Below, in pieces: positions 34,545 to 34,573 of a stretch of DNA of 34,573 nt. This DNA is from a virus. A program made the translations under genes and the position numbers. The stretch lies in IMG/VR virus record IMGVR_UViG_3300012271_000034, positions 1 through 34,573 of that record. The stretch is one strand, 5' to 3'. The notes beneath the pieces are model-generated. The model made no database searches, was not told the origin of the DNA, and saw nothing but the letters and a program-made list of their open reading frames with translations. Every line of letters begins with the position of its first letter. The first letter of the stretch is position 1.

Positions 34545-34573
34545 TTATTGAGGACTCATAAAGAAATAATCAA
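34545..34573 (-). CDS. C-terminal end of a gene cut by the window edge
   Basis: The frame reading D-Y-F-F-M-S-P-Q then TAA is open to the window end and stops 12 nt before the gp25 ATG, the normal spacing here. Only eight full codons are visible, so the product cannot be named. Gene density makes a coding end likely, but the frame choice is a guess. Confidence 0.35.

Noticed and set aside
1-34573. tRNA genes, CRISPR arrays, insertion sequences and attachment sites.
   Set aside because: I saw no cloverleaf-like sequence, regularly spaced repeat, transposase or integrase in the window; tRNAscan and CRISPR searches would be needed to be certain.

Overview
The window is a compact, AT-rich stretch of a T4-type contractile-tailed phage genome. 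Every gene I can support lies on the minus strand, so transcription runs from high to low coordinates. Recognisable T4-type proteins are the baseplate wedge proteins gp25 and gp6, the ssDNA-binding protein gp32, a gp61-type primase, the recombination mediator UvsY and the UvsW helicase. None of the start codons I inspected has a Shine-Dalgarno sequence; they are preceded by A/T-only leaders, as in Bacteroidota. A flavobacterium-like host is therefore my best guess, but it is an inference.

Layout in transcription order. (a) 34573-28359: the end of an upstream gene, gp25, gp6, a small protein and a 1270-residue baseplate-type protein with a tryptophan octapeptide repeat. (b) 28331-12668: a 226-residue fibre-like protein, three large virion proteins (686, 1124 and 1630 residues) and a 1491-residue tail fibre with a collagen-like start and a knob-like end. 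The last two of these five share an N-terminal module only in the case of the 226- and 1491-residue proteins. A strong intrinsic terminator sits at about 22114-22151. (c) 12637-8831: two small proteins, a membrane-anchored protein with an outer-membrane-like end (possible spanin) and two virion structural proteins. (d) 8796-6859: a cluster whose products begin with a peptide resembling the T4 capsid targeting sequence, including a putative PD-(D/E)XK nuclease. (e) 6823-1119: replication and recombination block, with a RuvC-like resolvase, gp32, primase, a small protein, UvsY and UvsW; UvsW carries a 139-residue mini-intein inside its DECH box. (f) 1087-1: two more genes with targeting-like N-termini, one possibly a small nuclease, the other running off the window.

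A repeated ATAAATA element lies 22-28 nt upstream of several start codons, mainly in the structural region. It matches the core of the T4 late promoter (TATAAATA) and suggests gp55-type late transcription. The most interesting inference is that blocks (d) and (f) encode a set of proteins packaged in the head and delivered with the DNA, at least one and perhaps two of them nuclease-like. The intein-split helicase is the most securely supported unusual feature.
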